Shown piece by piece: positions 7,684 through 15,905 of a stretch of 64,000 nucleotides of DNA. Numbering within the stretch: position 1 is the first letter of the stretch; each line of letters opens with the position of its first letter. The notes below the pieces were generated by a model. It did no database searches, was not told the DNA's origin, and saw only the letters and a program-made list of their open reading frames with translations. The stretch is taken from the NCBI GenBank assembly GCA_038116915.1, contig JAYOEU010000002.1:62001-126000 (forward strand), read 5' to 3'. The DNA is from JADHLJ01 sp038116915 (GTDB taxonomy: Bacteria > Pseudomonadota > Alphaproteobacteria > Thalassobaculales > Thalassobaculaceae). Both the position numbers and the translations under genes were made by a program.

Positions 7684-9702
7684 ATGCATGCTGGCCGTAT
7701 GAAAGTCACCCCATCCGCCATCGCCTATTACCAGCCGGAAAACAGCCGTCCGGAGCCGGCGCCGCGCGGCGATCTCGATCCCGATCTCGTCTGGCGAGAC
7801 CGGGGGACGCCGGCTTCGGCCCGCTTCGGCGACGTCTATTTCTCAAGCGAGAACGGCCTTGCGGAGGCCCGTCACACCTTCCTGGACGGGAACGGATTAC
7901 CCGGCGCCTGGGCCGGCCGGGATTGCTTCGTGATCGGTGAGACGGGATTCGGCACCGGCCTGAATTTTCTGGCCACATGGAAGGATTGGCGGGAAACCGC
8001 TCGGCCCGGCGCGATCCTGCATTACCTTGCGGTGGAGGGCTATCCGCTAAGCCGCGAGCGGATGCGCGACTGCCTCGCGCCCTGGTCCGAACTGGCGCCG
8101 CTTGCAGCCGAGCTAGCCGAAGCCTATCCGCCGCTGCACGACGGTTTTCACAGGATCTGGCTCGACGGGAACCGGGTCGTGCTCACATTGTTGATCGGCG
8201 AGGCTGGCGAGGTCCTCCGCGAGGCCGAGGCGGGCGTCGATGCGTGGTTTTTGGATGGTTTCGCTCCGGCGAGAAATCCGGCGATGTGGTCTCCGGAGGT
8301 CTTTGGCGAGATTGCGCGCCTGTCCGCCCCCGGCACGACATTGGCGACCTTCACGGTTGCCGGCACTGTCCGGCAAGGGCTCCAGGATGCCGGATTTGAA
8401 ATCGCAAAGCGGCCGGGTTTCGGGCGGAAGAGGGAGATGCTGACCGGTCGCTTCAAGGGTGCGCCGACATCGCGGTTGCCGCCCTGGTACGAATTGCCGC
8501 CGCCGATCCCCAGAAGCGGGCGAACCGCTATCATCGGCGCCGGCATCGCCGGGTGCGCGGCCGCGAACGCCCTGTCCCGGCGGGGCATCGCGGGTCTGCT
8601 GATCGATCGGCACGACGATGTGGCCGTCGAAGCATCCGGCAATCCGGTTGCCCTGATCGCGCCGCGCACGGATCGGGGTTGGGGCGAGGCCGTGCTGTTT
8701 CATGACCGCGCGTTCCGGATGGCCGTGGCGGAAGTCGCGGCCGCCGGGGTGGACTGGCTGGGACGCGGGGCCCTGCGGCTCGTGGAGGAGGCCGAACCGC
8801 ACGCGCGGCTCTGGGACGGCGCGATCACGCCGCTCGATCAGGCCGAGGCGTCCACAAAGGCCGGGATCTCTCTCGGTTCCGCCGCGTTCTGGTTTCCCGA
8901 TGCCGGACTGATCGAGCCCGCGCGCCTCGCCAGACATCTCGCGCGGTCCTGGGAACGGTACAAGGCCGTTGGAGCCGGGGGCATCCGTCCTGACGCCGAT
9001 CAATGGTGTGTGGAAGACGGATCCGGCTCGCGGATCACCGGGGCGGACGCGGTCATCGTCGCGGCGGCAAATGCTTCCGGTGGCTTCGGGGCCTTGGATT
9101 GGCTGCCTTTGACGCCAGTGCTTGGTCAGCTTTCCGGCGTTCCCCAATCCGATCGAAGCACTGCGCTGAAGACCACGCTGATCTGGGGTGGATATCTCAC
9201 ACCGGCATTGAAGGGAACGCATGTGCTCGGCGCGACCCATGAACGCGGCGACTTTGATCCCGCCGTCTGGCCGTGGCCCGCCACGTGCTCCGGCCATGAA
9301 CACAACTTTCTGGGGGTGCCGACGGCGGTCGGAACGCTGTTCGGTCGCCAAGATTTCAGGAACTGGATTGGCAGAACCTCGCTTCGATGCACCCTGCCTG
9401 ACCATCTGCCAGCTGCGGGACCGGTCGCACGAGCCGACCGATTCTTTGAGCGTTTTGACAGGCTGCGACACGGTCCCCGCGGGCGATTTCCGGTGGCCCC
9501 GGACTATCATCCGGGCTTGTTCGTCCTCACCGGTCTCGGAGGACGGGGCGTAACCACCGCGCCGCTGGCGGCGGAGTTGCTGGTCAGTCAGATGCTGGGA
9601 GAGCCTTGGCCGATCGAGCGGCGGCAGGCTTTGGCCCTGTCGCCGTCGCGTTTCCTGGTCCGCCGCGCACGCCAGGGTGGGAGTGAAAGGGACTGGCCGT
9701 GA
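7684..9702 (+). CDS. mnmC: Bifunctional tRNA mnm5s2U biosynthesis protein MnmC
   Basis: Completes 5-methylaminomethyl-2-thiouridine at the wobble position of tRNAs. The C-terminal FAD oxidase half converts cmnm5 to nm5, and the N-terminal SAM-dependent half methylates it to mnm5. In the 672-aa product the methyltransferase half shows GETGFGTGLNFLATW near residues 85-99 and WFLDGFAPARNPAMWSPEVF. The oxidase half begins near 279 with IIGAGIAGCAAANALSRRG (FAD-binding GxGxxG) and ends with FVLTGLGGRGVTTAPLAAE. Length fits the fused enzyme. The start is 7684, close behind a GGGAG; an ATG at 7699 is the alternative. Its stop overlaps the next gene's GTG. Confidence 0.95.
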   Translation: MHAGRMKVTPSAIAYYQPENSRPEPAPRGDLDPDLVWRDRGTPASARFGDVYFSSENGLAEARHTFLDGNGLPGAWAGRDCFVIGETGFGTGLNFLATWKDWRETARPGAILHYLAVEGYPLSRERMRDCLAPWSELAPLAAELAEAYPPLHDGFHRIWLDGNRVVLTLLIGEAGEVLREAEAGVDAWFLDGFAPARNPAMWSPEVFGEIARLSAPGTTLATFTVAGTVRQGLQDAGFEIAKRPGFGRKREMLTGRFKGAPTSRLPPWYELPPPIPRSGRTAIIGAGIAGCAAANALSRRGIAGLLIDRHDDVAVEASGNPVALIAPRTDRGWGEAVLFHDRAFRMAVAEVAAAGVDWLGRGALRLVEEAEPHARLWDGAITPLDQAEASTKAGISLGSAAFWFPDAGLIEPARLARHLARSWERYKAVGAGGIRPDADQWCVEDGSGSRITGADAVIVAAANASGGFGALDWLPLTPVLGQLSGVPQSDRSTALKTTLIWGGYLTPALKGTHVLGATHERGDFDPAVWPWPATCSGHEHNFLGVPTAVGTLFGRQDFRNWIGRTSLRCTLPDHLPAAGPVARADRFFERFDRLRHGPRGRFPVAPDYHPGLFVLTGLGGRGVTTAPLAAELLVSQMLGEPWPIERRQALALSPSRFLVRRARQGGSERDWP

Positions 9703-10685
9703 GCAGAGAGGGTGGGAACCGTTGGATCGAGCTTCGCCGCGCCGTGGCGGCATTCGGCTGCCTGGTCTTGACGCTCGCTGCCGTGCCGGCGGTGTCCCGG
9801 GCCGAGATCGCCGCGCGGCCCGGGCTGATTTGGGACGTTGCGGCTCGCGCGCCGATCACCCGCCAAGCGCTGGAGGAGCGCCTCGCGGGGACCGCATATA
9901 TCCTCCTTGGCGAAAAGCACGACAATGCCGGCCATCACCTGTTGCAGGGCGAGATTCTGGCGCGGTTGACGCGGGCGGGACGGCGCCCGGCCCTGGTCTG
10001 GGAAATGCTGCCCCGCCGCGCGCAAGGCGCTATCGACGCCTATCTGGCGCGGCGGGACGCGGATCCGGATGGTTTCGCGTCGGTGGTGGGTTGGGACAAT
10101 CTCGGTTGGGGGGATTGGGAGCCCTACCGTTCGATCGCATCTGGGGCTATCGCCGGAGGGTTGCGGCAGTTCGCCGGCGGGCTCGACCGTTCCGACCTCA
10201 AGGCTATCGGCAAGGGCGGATTGGGCGCTCTGCCGGACGACCTGTCAGCCCGGCTTTCGGGAGGCGATCCTCTTACGCCGCCGCAAAGGAAACTGATCGA
10301 GGACGCGGTCCATGAGGGCCATTGCGGATTTGTGCCGCGTGCCCATCTTGGTCCGATGATTTCGGTCCAGATCGCGCGGGATCTGGCCTTGGCCGATGCG
10401 CTGGCCCGTTCTGCGCCGCCGGAAGGCGCGGTTTTGATCGCCGGAGCTCAGCATGTGAGACGCGATGCCGGCGCGCCGATCCATCTCGCTCGCATGCGGC
10501 CCGGCGCCGCGGCGATCAGCCTGCGTTTCGTCGAGGTCGACCCGGATCAGGCGCCCGATCCCCTGGCGCTCGCGAGGACTGGCGCCCATGACATCCTCTG
10601 GTTCACCGGGCCGGGTCCGGACAAGGACTATTGCGGAGATCTCGCCCGGCGCTTCGGCAAGAAGCACGCGCGGTCAACCAAGTGA
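9699..10685 (+). CDS. ChaN family protein (haem/iron-uptake lipoprotein family)
   Basis: 328-aa exported protein related to ChaN, whose family members bind haem or iron at the outer membrane. The GTG start overlaps the mnmC stop by 4 nt, with AAGGGA upstream. Residues 14-35 form a signal peptide ending near SRA-EI, with no convincing lipobox cysteine. Family motifs are YILLGEKHDNAGHHLLQ, LVWEMLPR, GWDNLGWGDWEPYRSI and LIAGAQHVRRDAGAP. Overlap with mnmC implies translational coupling, although the two functions have no obvious link. The substrate is uncertain. Confidence 0.85.
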   Translation: MSREGGNRWIELRRAVAAFGCLVLTLAAVPAVSRAEIAARPGLIWDVAARAPITRQALEERLAGTAYILLGEKHDNAGHHLLQGEILARLTRAGRRPALVWEMLPRRAQGAIDAYLARRDADPDGFASVVGWDNLGWGDWEPYRSIASGAIAGGLRQFAGGLDRSDLKAIGKGGLGALPDDLSARLSGGDPLTPPQRKLIEDAVHEGHCGFVPRAHLGPMISVQIARDLALADALARSAPPEGAVLIAGAQHVRRDAGAPIHLARMRPGAAAISLRFVEVDPDQAPDPLALARTGAHDILWFTGPGPDKDYCGDLARRFGKKHARSTK

Positions 10686-10710
10686 CGGACCCGAGCGTCG
10701 GCGCTCGGGC

Positions 10711-12207
10711 TCAGGCGCCGGAATTGTGGCCCATCATCGCTTCCTTGCCCGCCGATGCGCCGGCGATGCGGCCGAAGACCGCGCCATTGATCAGGCCGCT
10801 GCCGCCCGGATAGTTGAAATAGAAGATGCCGCCGACCATTTCGCCGGCCGCGAACAGACCCTTCAGGGGCTTGTAGTCGGTGCTCTGGACCTGGGCGTTG
10901 CCGTCGATCCGCACCCCGCCGAAGGTGAAGGTGATGCCGCAGGTCACCTGATAGGCCTCGAACGGTCCCTCGTCGATGGTGTTGGCCCAGTTTGACTTGA
11001 CCACGTCCAGGCCCTTGGTGGTGCGGCCGTCCTTGACGTTCGGGTTGAACGGGATATCGGTGCGCACGGCGGCATTCCAGCGCTTGATCTCATCGATGAA
11101 GGCCTCGGCGTTGACGCCCTCGAGCTTGCCGGCGAGTTCCTCGATCGTGTTGCCCGTTACCTTGGTCACCTGGCGGATGCGGTACTCGTCCCGCAAAAGG
11201 TGGATCACCTTCTGGTCGAAGATCTGCCAGGCGAACTGGTTCGGTTGATTGAGGATTACCCGTCCGTATTTCGCATAGGTGTAGTTCCGGAAGTCGGCGC
11301 CCTCGTCGACGAAGCGCCGTCCGGTCGCATTGACCATGATGCCGAACGGATAGCTGTGCTTCTGGAACGCATCGCCGACCGCGAGGTCGCCGAATTCCGG
11401 CGCGTTGCGCTCCCAGCCGACCGCATGACAGCCCGACCAGTTGCCCATGGTGCTGGCTCCGGCATCGGTCGCCATGCGGATGCCGTCGCCGACATTGTAG
11501 GGGGTGCCGCGCACCTTCGCGAGATCCCAACCGGGGCCGAGATAGCGGGTGCGCCACTCGCTGTTGGCCTGAAAGCCGCCGGCCGCCAGCACCACCGCCT
11601 TGGCGGCGACTTCCTTGACCACGCCCTCGTGGCGGATCTTGACGCCGGAGACCTTGACGCCGTCGCTGATCAGGTCCAACGCGCGGGCCTCGAACAGGAT
11701 GTCGATGCCCCGGTCCTTCGCCGCCTTCCACTCGGCTTCGACCAGACCCGGGCCGCCGCCATAAGCCTCGACCGTGAGGCCACCCCAGAACTTGAACTTG
11801 CCGTCCACCTTGAAGGCCTGCCGGCCCCAGATAGGCGCGAAGCGGACACCCTTGCCGCGCAGCCATTTCAGGGTCTCGAAGCTGTTCTTGACCAGGATCT
11901 CGACCAGTTCGGGATCGGTGCGGTACTCGGTCACCCGGAACATGTCGTCGAAGAACTGATCCTCGGTATAGGTGCCGAAATCGGTGATCTCGCATTCGGC
12001 GTCGGTGAGGTCAGGCATCAGTTCACGCAGGTCGTCGACGCCATTGTAGACGGTGCGGATCGCGCCGGCGGTAAACCTTGTGTTGCCGCCGCCAAGCTCC
12101 TCCGGCGCGGCCTCCAGCACCAGCACCTTGGCCCCGCTTTCTTCCGCCGAAAGGGCGGCGCACATGGCGGCGTTTCCAGCGCCGACGATAACGACATCAT
12201 AATTCAT
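10711..12207 (-). CDS. tcuA: FAD-dependent tricarballylate dehydrogenase (TcuA-like) / fumarate reductase flavoprotein family
   Basis: Flavoprotein of the succinate dehydrogenase/fumarate reductase superfamily, closest in appearance to TcuA, which oxidises tricarballylate to cis-aconitate. The 498-aa protein shows YDVVIVGAGNAAMCAALSAEESGAKVLVLEAA (FAD Rossmann fold), GGNTRFTAGAIR, VLAAGGFQAN, and the C-terminal GLFAAGEMVGGIFYFNYPGGSGLINGAVFGRIAG. No tcuB (electron-transfer partner) or tcuC (transporter) is present in the window, so the substrate assignment is tentative; a generic FAD-binding dehydrogenase is the alternative. A perfect TTGTATACAA-type palindrome lies about 80 bp upstream. Confidence 0.8.
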   Translation of the reverse strand: MNYDVVIVGAGNAAMCAALSAEESGAKVLVLEAAPEELGGGNTRFTAGAIRTVYNGVDDLRELMPDLTDAECEITDFGTYTEDQFFDDMFRVTEYRTDPELVEILVKNSFETLKWLRGKGVRFAPIWGRQAFKVDGKFKFWGGLTVEAYGGGPGLVEAEWKAAKDRGIDILFEARALDLISDGVKVSGVKIRHEGVVKEVAAKAVVLAAGGFQANSEWRTRYLGPGWDLAKVRGTPYNVGDGIRMATDAGASTMGNWSGCHAVGWERNAPEFGDLAVGDAFQKHSYPFGIMVNATGRRFVDEGADFRNYTYAKYGRVILNQPNQFAWQIFDQKVIHLLRDEYRIRQVTKVTGNTIEELAGKLEGVNAEAFIDEIKRWNAAVRTDIPFNPNVKDGRTTKGLDVVKSNWANTIDEGPFEAYQVTCGITFTFGGVRIDGNAQVQSTDYKPLKGLFAAGEMVGGIFYFNYPGGSGLINGAVFGRIAGASAGKEAMMGHNSGA

Positions 12208-12286
12208 CTTTGGAACCCTCTATTGTCCGATCGATCCGCCGCGGCAATTGCGGCGCCAAGGTCGCCGGTATCTAGCATCGTCACCG

Positions 12287-12298
12287 ATTGTATACAAT
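12287..12298. promoter_or_regulatory. Perfect palindrome ATTGTATACAAT, candidate GntR/FCD-type operator
   Basis: A 12-bp perfect palindrome 80 bp upstream of the TcuA-like start and about 170 bp upstream of the uracil-DNA glycosylase start. TNGTATACNA-type palindromes are known recognition sites of GntR regulators of the FadR/FCD subfamily. No GntR gene is in the window. Regulation of the TcuA-like gene by such a factor is inferred. Confidence 0.5.
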
Positions 12299-12330
12299 GA
12301 GCCTATCTGTCGCGGGCGGATGGTTGCCAG

Positions 12331-12402
12331 GACCCTTCGAGACACGGCCTTAAGGCCGTTCCTCAGGGTGAGTCGGTTAGCTGACAAGACTCACCCTGAG
12401 GA
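12331..12402. repeat. Intergenic palindromic element with 14-bp inverted repeat
   Basis: Contains the palindrome CGGCCTTAAGGCCG (12345-12358) directly followed by a perfect inverted repeat: CCTCAGGGTGAGTC (12361-12374) and GACTCACCCTGAGG (12388-12401) around a 13-nt loop. The CTCAGGGTGAG type of palindrome is a familiar dispersed intergenic element in alphaproteobacterial genomes. It sits between the divergent TcuA-like and uracil-DNA glycosylase genes. No long U-run follows, so it is not an ordinary terminator. Confidence 0.65.
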
Positions 12403-12466
12403 GCATGCGCTTGAACAATCTCACGCCACCTTCCAAATTCGATGGACATACCAACCGGAGGCATTC

Positions 12467-13054
12467 GTGCCTGACGCCCTTAACACACTGCTTGCCGAAA
12501 TCCGTGCCTGCACCCATTGCCGGGAGCATCTACCGCTCGGTCCACGGCCGGTCGTGGTGGCGAATAGCGCGGCGAAAGTGTTGATCATCGGGCAGGCGCC
12601 CGGAACCAAGGTGCACGAAACCGGCATTCCCTGGAACGACAGGTCGGGCGATATCCTGCGTGGCTGGATGGGTGTGGACCGCGAATTGTTCTACGAGGCC
12701 CGGAAGATCGCGATCATGCCGATGGGCTTCTGCTATCCCGGGGTTCTGAAAAATGGCGGCGACGCTCCGCCCCGGCCGGAATGCGCGCCGATGTGGCATG
12801 ACCGGCTGCGCGCGCATCTGCCGAATGTCGAGCTTACCCTGCTCGCCGGCATGTATGCCCAGGCGGCGTATCTCGGGACGGCGCGGCGCAAGACCCTGAC
12901 CGAGACGGTCGCGGCCTGGCGGGACTACGGGCCGGATATCATTCCTTTGCCGCACCCCTCCTGGCGCTCCGGCAACCTGATCCGCAAGAACCCCTGGTTC
13001 GAAACCGGGTTGTTGCCCGATCTGAAGCGACGTGTGAAAGATCTTTTGAGCTAA
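12467..13054 (+). CDS. Uracil-DNA glycosylase family protein
   Basis: Removes uracil (or related lesions) from DNA in base-excision repair. The 195-aa protein has the family motif LIIGQAPGTKVHETGIPWNDRSG and the late PLPHPSWRS. Four cysteines in two pairs (CTHC at 15-18, then FCYPG and PECAP) suggest a possible [4Fe-4S] site as in family 4/5 enzymes. The start is a GTG at 12467 with GGAGG six nt upstream; the open frame continues upstream to 12248 but that part translates the palindromic repeat and is not family-like. The stop overlaps the pirin frame by one base, and the pirin start I prefer lies 14 bp further. Confidence 0.88.
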   Translation: MPDALNTLLAEIRACTHCREHLPLGPRPVVVANSAAKVLIIGQAPGTKVHETGIPWNDRSGDILRGWMGVDRELFYEARKIAIMPMGFCYPGVLKNGGDAPPRPECAPMWHDRLRAHLPNVELTLLAGMYAQAAYLGTARRKTLTETVAAWRDYGPDIIPLPHPSWRSGNLIRKNPWFETGLLPDLKRRVKDLLS

Positions 13055-13068
13055 TGGAGAAGCCAGTC

Positions 13069-13950
13069 ATGAGTGTGAGCGACCTGCGCCTAATCGACCG
13101 GATCGTCACCGCCCATCAGCAGCGCGAGGGGGCAGGTTTCATGGTCCGCCGCCCGGTGCCGACGGTCGGGCTGGACCAGGTCGACCCGTTTCTGATGCTG
13201 GACGAGGTCGGGCCGGTAACCTACGCGCCCGGCAAGGCAATCGGCGCGCCGGACCACCCGCATCGCGGTTTCGAGACGGTTTCCTACATCCTCGCCGGGG
13301 AAAAGCTGCATGAGGATTCCACCGGCAAAAGCCAGCTGATCCGCGCCGGTGACGTGCAGTGGATGATGGCCGGCGCCGGCATTGTGCATTCGGAATTGCC
13401 AGGCCCTGATTTCAAGGCGGCGGGCGGTTTGGCGCACGGTTTTCAGATCTGGGTCAATCTGCCGGCGGCGGCGAAGTTCACCACGCCGGGCTACCAGTAC
13501 CTGCCGGCCGCCGAAATCCCAACGGCGCAAAGCCCCGACGGGCTGATCGACGTGACCGTGGTGGCCGGCGAGGCCTTCGGTGTTGAGGCCGCGATCGGTA
13601 CGCATACCCCGATCTGGTTGCAGGATTGGCGGGTCAAACCCAGCGCGGATGCCGAGGTCGAGATCGATCCGGCGTTCAATGCCGCTGCCTATGTCTTCGA
13701 TGGCGCGGTCGGTTTCGGCGAAATCGCCGAGATCGTTGAACGCGGTCAGATGGCGGTTTTCGGATCGGGCGGCCGGTTGCGGGTCTCGGCGCCGGCAAAC
13801 TCCGACGGAGGACGCTTTCTTCTCCTGGCCGGCGAACCTTTGAACGAACCGGTCGCGCGGTACGGCCCCTTTGTCATGAATACCCGCGACGAATTGGTCG
13901 CGGCCTTCGACGATTTTCAGTCCGGGGCGATGGGTGTTATCGAGCGATAA
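13069..13950 (+). CDS. Pirin family protein
   Basis: 293-aa bicupin of the pirin family (quercetin dioxygenase-like or redox-sensing iron proteins). The N-terminal cupin carries the metal motif APDHPHRGFETVSYILAGEKLHEDS and later MMAGAGIVHSELP, supplying the usual His/His/His/Glu ligands. The C-terminal cupin starts near DVTVVAGEAFG and ends with GPFVMNTRDELVAAFDDFQSG. The ATG at 13069 has GGAGAAG eight nt upstream, so it is preferred over the ATG at 13054 that touches the previous stop. It may be co-transcribed with the glycosylase. The biochemical role is not predictable. Confidence 0.9.
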   Translation: MSVSDLRLIDRIVTAHQQREGAGFMVRRPVPTVGLDQVDPFLMLDEVGPVTYAPGKAIGAPDHPHRGFETVSYILAGEKLHEDSTGKSQLIRAGDVQWMMAGAGIVHSELPGPDFKAAGGLAHGFQIWVNLPAAAKFTTPGYQYLPAAEIPTAQSPDGLIDVTVVAGEAFGVEAAIGTHTPIWLQDWRVKPSADAEVEIDPAFNAAAYVFDGAVGFGEIAEIVERGQMAVFGSGGRLRVSAPANSDGGRFLLLAGEPLNEPVARYGPFVMNTRDELVAAFDDFQSGAMGVIER

Positions 13951-13965
13951 AAGCCTCCAGCGGTC

Positions 13966-14301
13966 CTACTCCGCCGCCTGGTCCACCACGCTTTCGTCGA
14001 AGACCGAGCCGTATTCGCGGTCCATGGTGATCGGCGATTCGTAGAACTCGACCACCGGGGGATGGCCGTATTTCTCGGTCATGTAGGCCTTCCACTCGGC
14101 GCTGTAGGCCTTCTCCGCGGCTTCGCGGGACTCCCAGAGATAGGCGCCACCGCCAACTCCGTCTCGGTACAGCACGTTCTTTCTAAGCAGGCCGTCGGTG
14201 GCCATGTAGCGCGGGATCGAGTCGCGGAACATGGTGAACGCCTCCTCGCGGCTGGTGCCGGCGGGAAGGCCGTAGGTGACGACAGCGAAGACATGGGTCA
14301 T
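13966..14301 (-). CDS. YdhR-like putative monooxygenase (ABM-fold) protein
   Basis: 111-aa protein with the alpha+beta ferredoxin-like layout of small monooxygenase-like proteins: THVFAVVTYGLPAGTSREEAFTMFRDSIPRYMATDGLLRKNVLYRDGVGGGAYLWESREAAEKAY, then VEFYESPITMDR. The GLLRKNVL followed by GGAYLWES pattern is characteristic of the YdhR group. The ATG at 14301 has GGAG eight nt upstream. It converges with the pirin gene and has no obvious partner. Enzyme activity is unproven for most of this family. Confidence 0.7.
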   Translation of the reverse strand: MTHVFAVVTYGLPAGTSREEAFTMFRDSIPRYMATDGLLRKNVLYRDGVGGGAYLWESREAAEKAYSAEWKAYMTEKYGHPPVVEFYESPITMDREYGSVFDESVVDQAAE

Positions 14302-14358
14302 GAGGCCGCTCCGATCAGCTTGAAACACAGGTTAGCAAATGCCGGCCGCGCCGTCGTC

Positions 14359-14391
14359 CCGGAATTGGGCCGGAATTGGACCGGAATTGGG
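14359..14391. repeat. Three tandem 11-bp repeats CCGGAATTGG(G/A)
   Basis: Three contiguous copies: CCGGAATTGGG (14359-14369), CCGGAATTGGA (14370-14380) and CCGGAATTGGG (14381-14391). The 11-bp period, close to one helical turn, is compatible with cooperative protein binding on one DNA face. The array lies between divergent genes, 72 bp upstream of the enolase-superfamily gene and 58 bp upstream of the YdhR-like gene. Confidence 0.7.
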
Positions 14392-14462
14392 GCTGGACCA
14401 ATCGATCCCCCGGGACCAGCATGGCCGAAAGCGTTTTCGCCGAGCCGCTCCGGAGCCCCGCC

Positions 14463-15572
14463 ATGAAAATCGACGACGTCAGCCTTACCCTGTTCAAGTG
14501 GGAGGATATCCCCGCCACCAGGTACCATGCCGGGTCCGGCAATTCCTCGGGAGAAACCACGCTCGGCCTGTTGACGGTGAGGACCGACGACGGGATCGAA
14601 GGACATGCCTTTCTCGGTTCCGCGACCTTCAGCGCCGAGGTTGACTGCAAGGGTCTGATCCGGTCTCTCAAGCCGATCCTGATGGGCCAGGACCCGCTGG
14701 ACCGGGAACGGCTTTATCAGGCGATGTGGAAGCGCAGCCGGATCACCACGATCCGCTCGATCGGAGCCGTTGATATCGCGCTGTACGACATCGCGGCGAA
14801 AGCCGCGGGGCTGCCGCTCTACAAGCTGCTGGGCGGATACCGGGACTCAATCCCGGCCTATGCCTCCTCGGCGGTGCTGGCCTCACGGGAGGCCTATGCC
14901 GAGCAGGCGGTACAGTACAAGGAGGACGGATGGGCCGCGTACAAGATCCATCCGCCGGCGATCTGGCGCGAGGATATCGAGGTCTGCCGCGCGGTGCGCG
15001 AGGCGGTGGGCGACGACTATGACATCATGCTCGATTCGACCTGGAGCTATACCTACGACCACGCCATCAAGGTGGGCCGCGCGATCGAGGAGATGAACTT
15101 CTTCTGGTACGAGGACCCGCTGGCCGACGACGACTTGATGGGCTGCATCAAACTGCGCGAGAAGCTGTCGATCCCTCTCATGGCGACGGAGTACTCTCCC
15201 GGCGGCTTCACCAACTACGTCCCCTGGATCATCAACAAGGCGACCGATTATCTGCGCGGTGACGTGGCGGTGAAGGGCGGGATCACGGCGCTGCTCAAGA
15301 CCGCGCATCTGGCCGAGGCGTTCGGCATCAATTACGAGGTTCATCACGGCGGCAATTCATTGAACAATTGGGCCAACCTGCATGTGATCCTGGCGATCAA
15401 GAACACCACCTATTTCGAGGTGCTGCTGCCGTCCGGCGCCCAGAAATACGGAATCATTGACGATCTGGAGCCGGACGAGAAAGGCATGATCCATGCGCCG
15501 ACGACGCCAGGCCTCGGCGCCACGATCGATTTCGACCTGATCAAGGCCAAGACGGTCGAGGTGCTGCGGTAG
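14463..15572 (+). CDS. Mandelate racemase/muconate lactonizing enzyme family protein (enolase superfamily)
   Basis: Enolase-superfamily dehydratase, racemase or cycloisomerase acting on a carboxylate through a Mg2+-stabilised enolate. In the 369-aa protein the metal ligands are Asp191 (MLDSTWS), Glu217 (YEDPL) and Glu243 (ATEYSPG). The second-strand motif is Lys161-Ile-His163 (YKIHPP) in place of the usual KxK. His294 (YEVHHGGNS) with an Asp in LRGDVAV would form the second base. The ATG at 14463 has GGAG seven nt upstream. It precedes the first Liv-type transporter cluster and may act on an imported acid; the substrate is unknown. Confidence 0.88.
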   Translation: MKIDDVSLTLFKWEDIPATRYHAGSGNSSGETTLGLLTVRTDDGIEGHAFLGSATFSAEVDCKGLIRSLKPILMGQDPLDRERLYQAMWKRSRITTIRSIGAVDIALYDIAAKAAGLPLYKLLGGYRDSIPAYASSAVLASREAYAEQAVQYKEDGWAAYKIHPPAIWREDIEVCRAVREAVGDDYDIMLDSTWSYTYDHAIKVGRAIEEMNFFWYEDPLADDDLMGCIKLREKLSIPLMATEYSPGGFTNYVPWIINKATDYLRGDVAVKGGITALLKTAHLAEAFGINYEVHHGGNSLNNWANLHVILAIKNTTYFEVLLPSGAQKYGIIDDLEPDEKGMIHAPTTPGLGATIDFDLIKAKTVEVLR

Positions 15573-15905
15573 CTATTGTCAGCGCCGGCGTAGAGAAAGC
15601 TTTCGGAAAGTTTATAGATCTGTTTCGCCTGTTTTCTTCGTCGTCACCCCGCCGAAAGGCGGGGTCCATCCCTCCGGCGGTTATATTGGCTCGTCATTCC
15701 AATTGGGTGAGGGGGCTGACCCGGCGGTTCGACGGACACGACAGCGGCATGGATCCCGCCTTTCGGCGGGATGACGTAGAAAAGAGTCTTCGGCTTTGAC
15801 CGAGGCGTTTTTGCGTCCGTCGCCCGCCAGTTGTGCCTGCCGATTGCCCTTATCGTCCCTTCCGCGTAGGTTCGCCGCGATCGCAACCGATGCCATCGCG
15901 GGCTC
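15573..15905. other. 333-bp intergenic region upstream of first Liv operon
   Basis: Holds a long imperfect inverted-repeat element (15642-15776, listed separately) after the enolase-superfamily gene, then about 130 bp of presumed promoter region for the Liv genes. I see no convincing -35/-10 pair, no strong Shine-Dalgarno before the 15906 ATG, and no further open frame worth calling. Confidence 0.6.
15642..15776. repeat. Imperfect 28-bp inverted-repeat intergenic element
   Basis: The left arm (15642-15669) and right arm (15749-15776) are reverse complements except for two transitions. Each arm contains its own small hairpin, CCCGCCGAAAGGCGGG on the left and CCCGCCTTTCGGCGGG on the right. The 79-bp core has no open frame. 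The structure resembles dispersed non-autonomous palindromic (REP/MITE-like) elements. The outer arms end in CGTCA...TGACG. Confidence 0.75.

Noticed and set aside
8113..9753. 546-codon minus-strand open frame across mnmC
   Set aside because: Antisense to mnmC, Arg/Gly/Pro-rich with no domain motif; an artefact of codon bias.
10711..12207. Assigning a full tricarballylate utilisation (tcuABC) locus
   Set aside because: Neither an iron-sulfur/haem TcuB nor a TcuC transporter is encoded nearby; only the flavoprotein is present.
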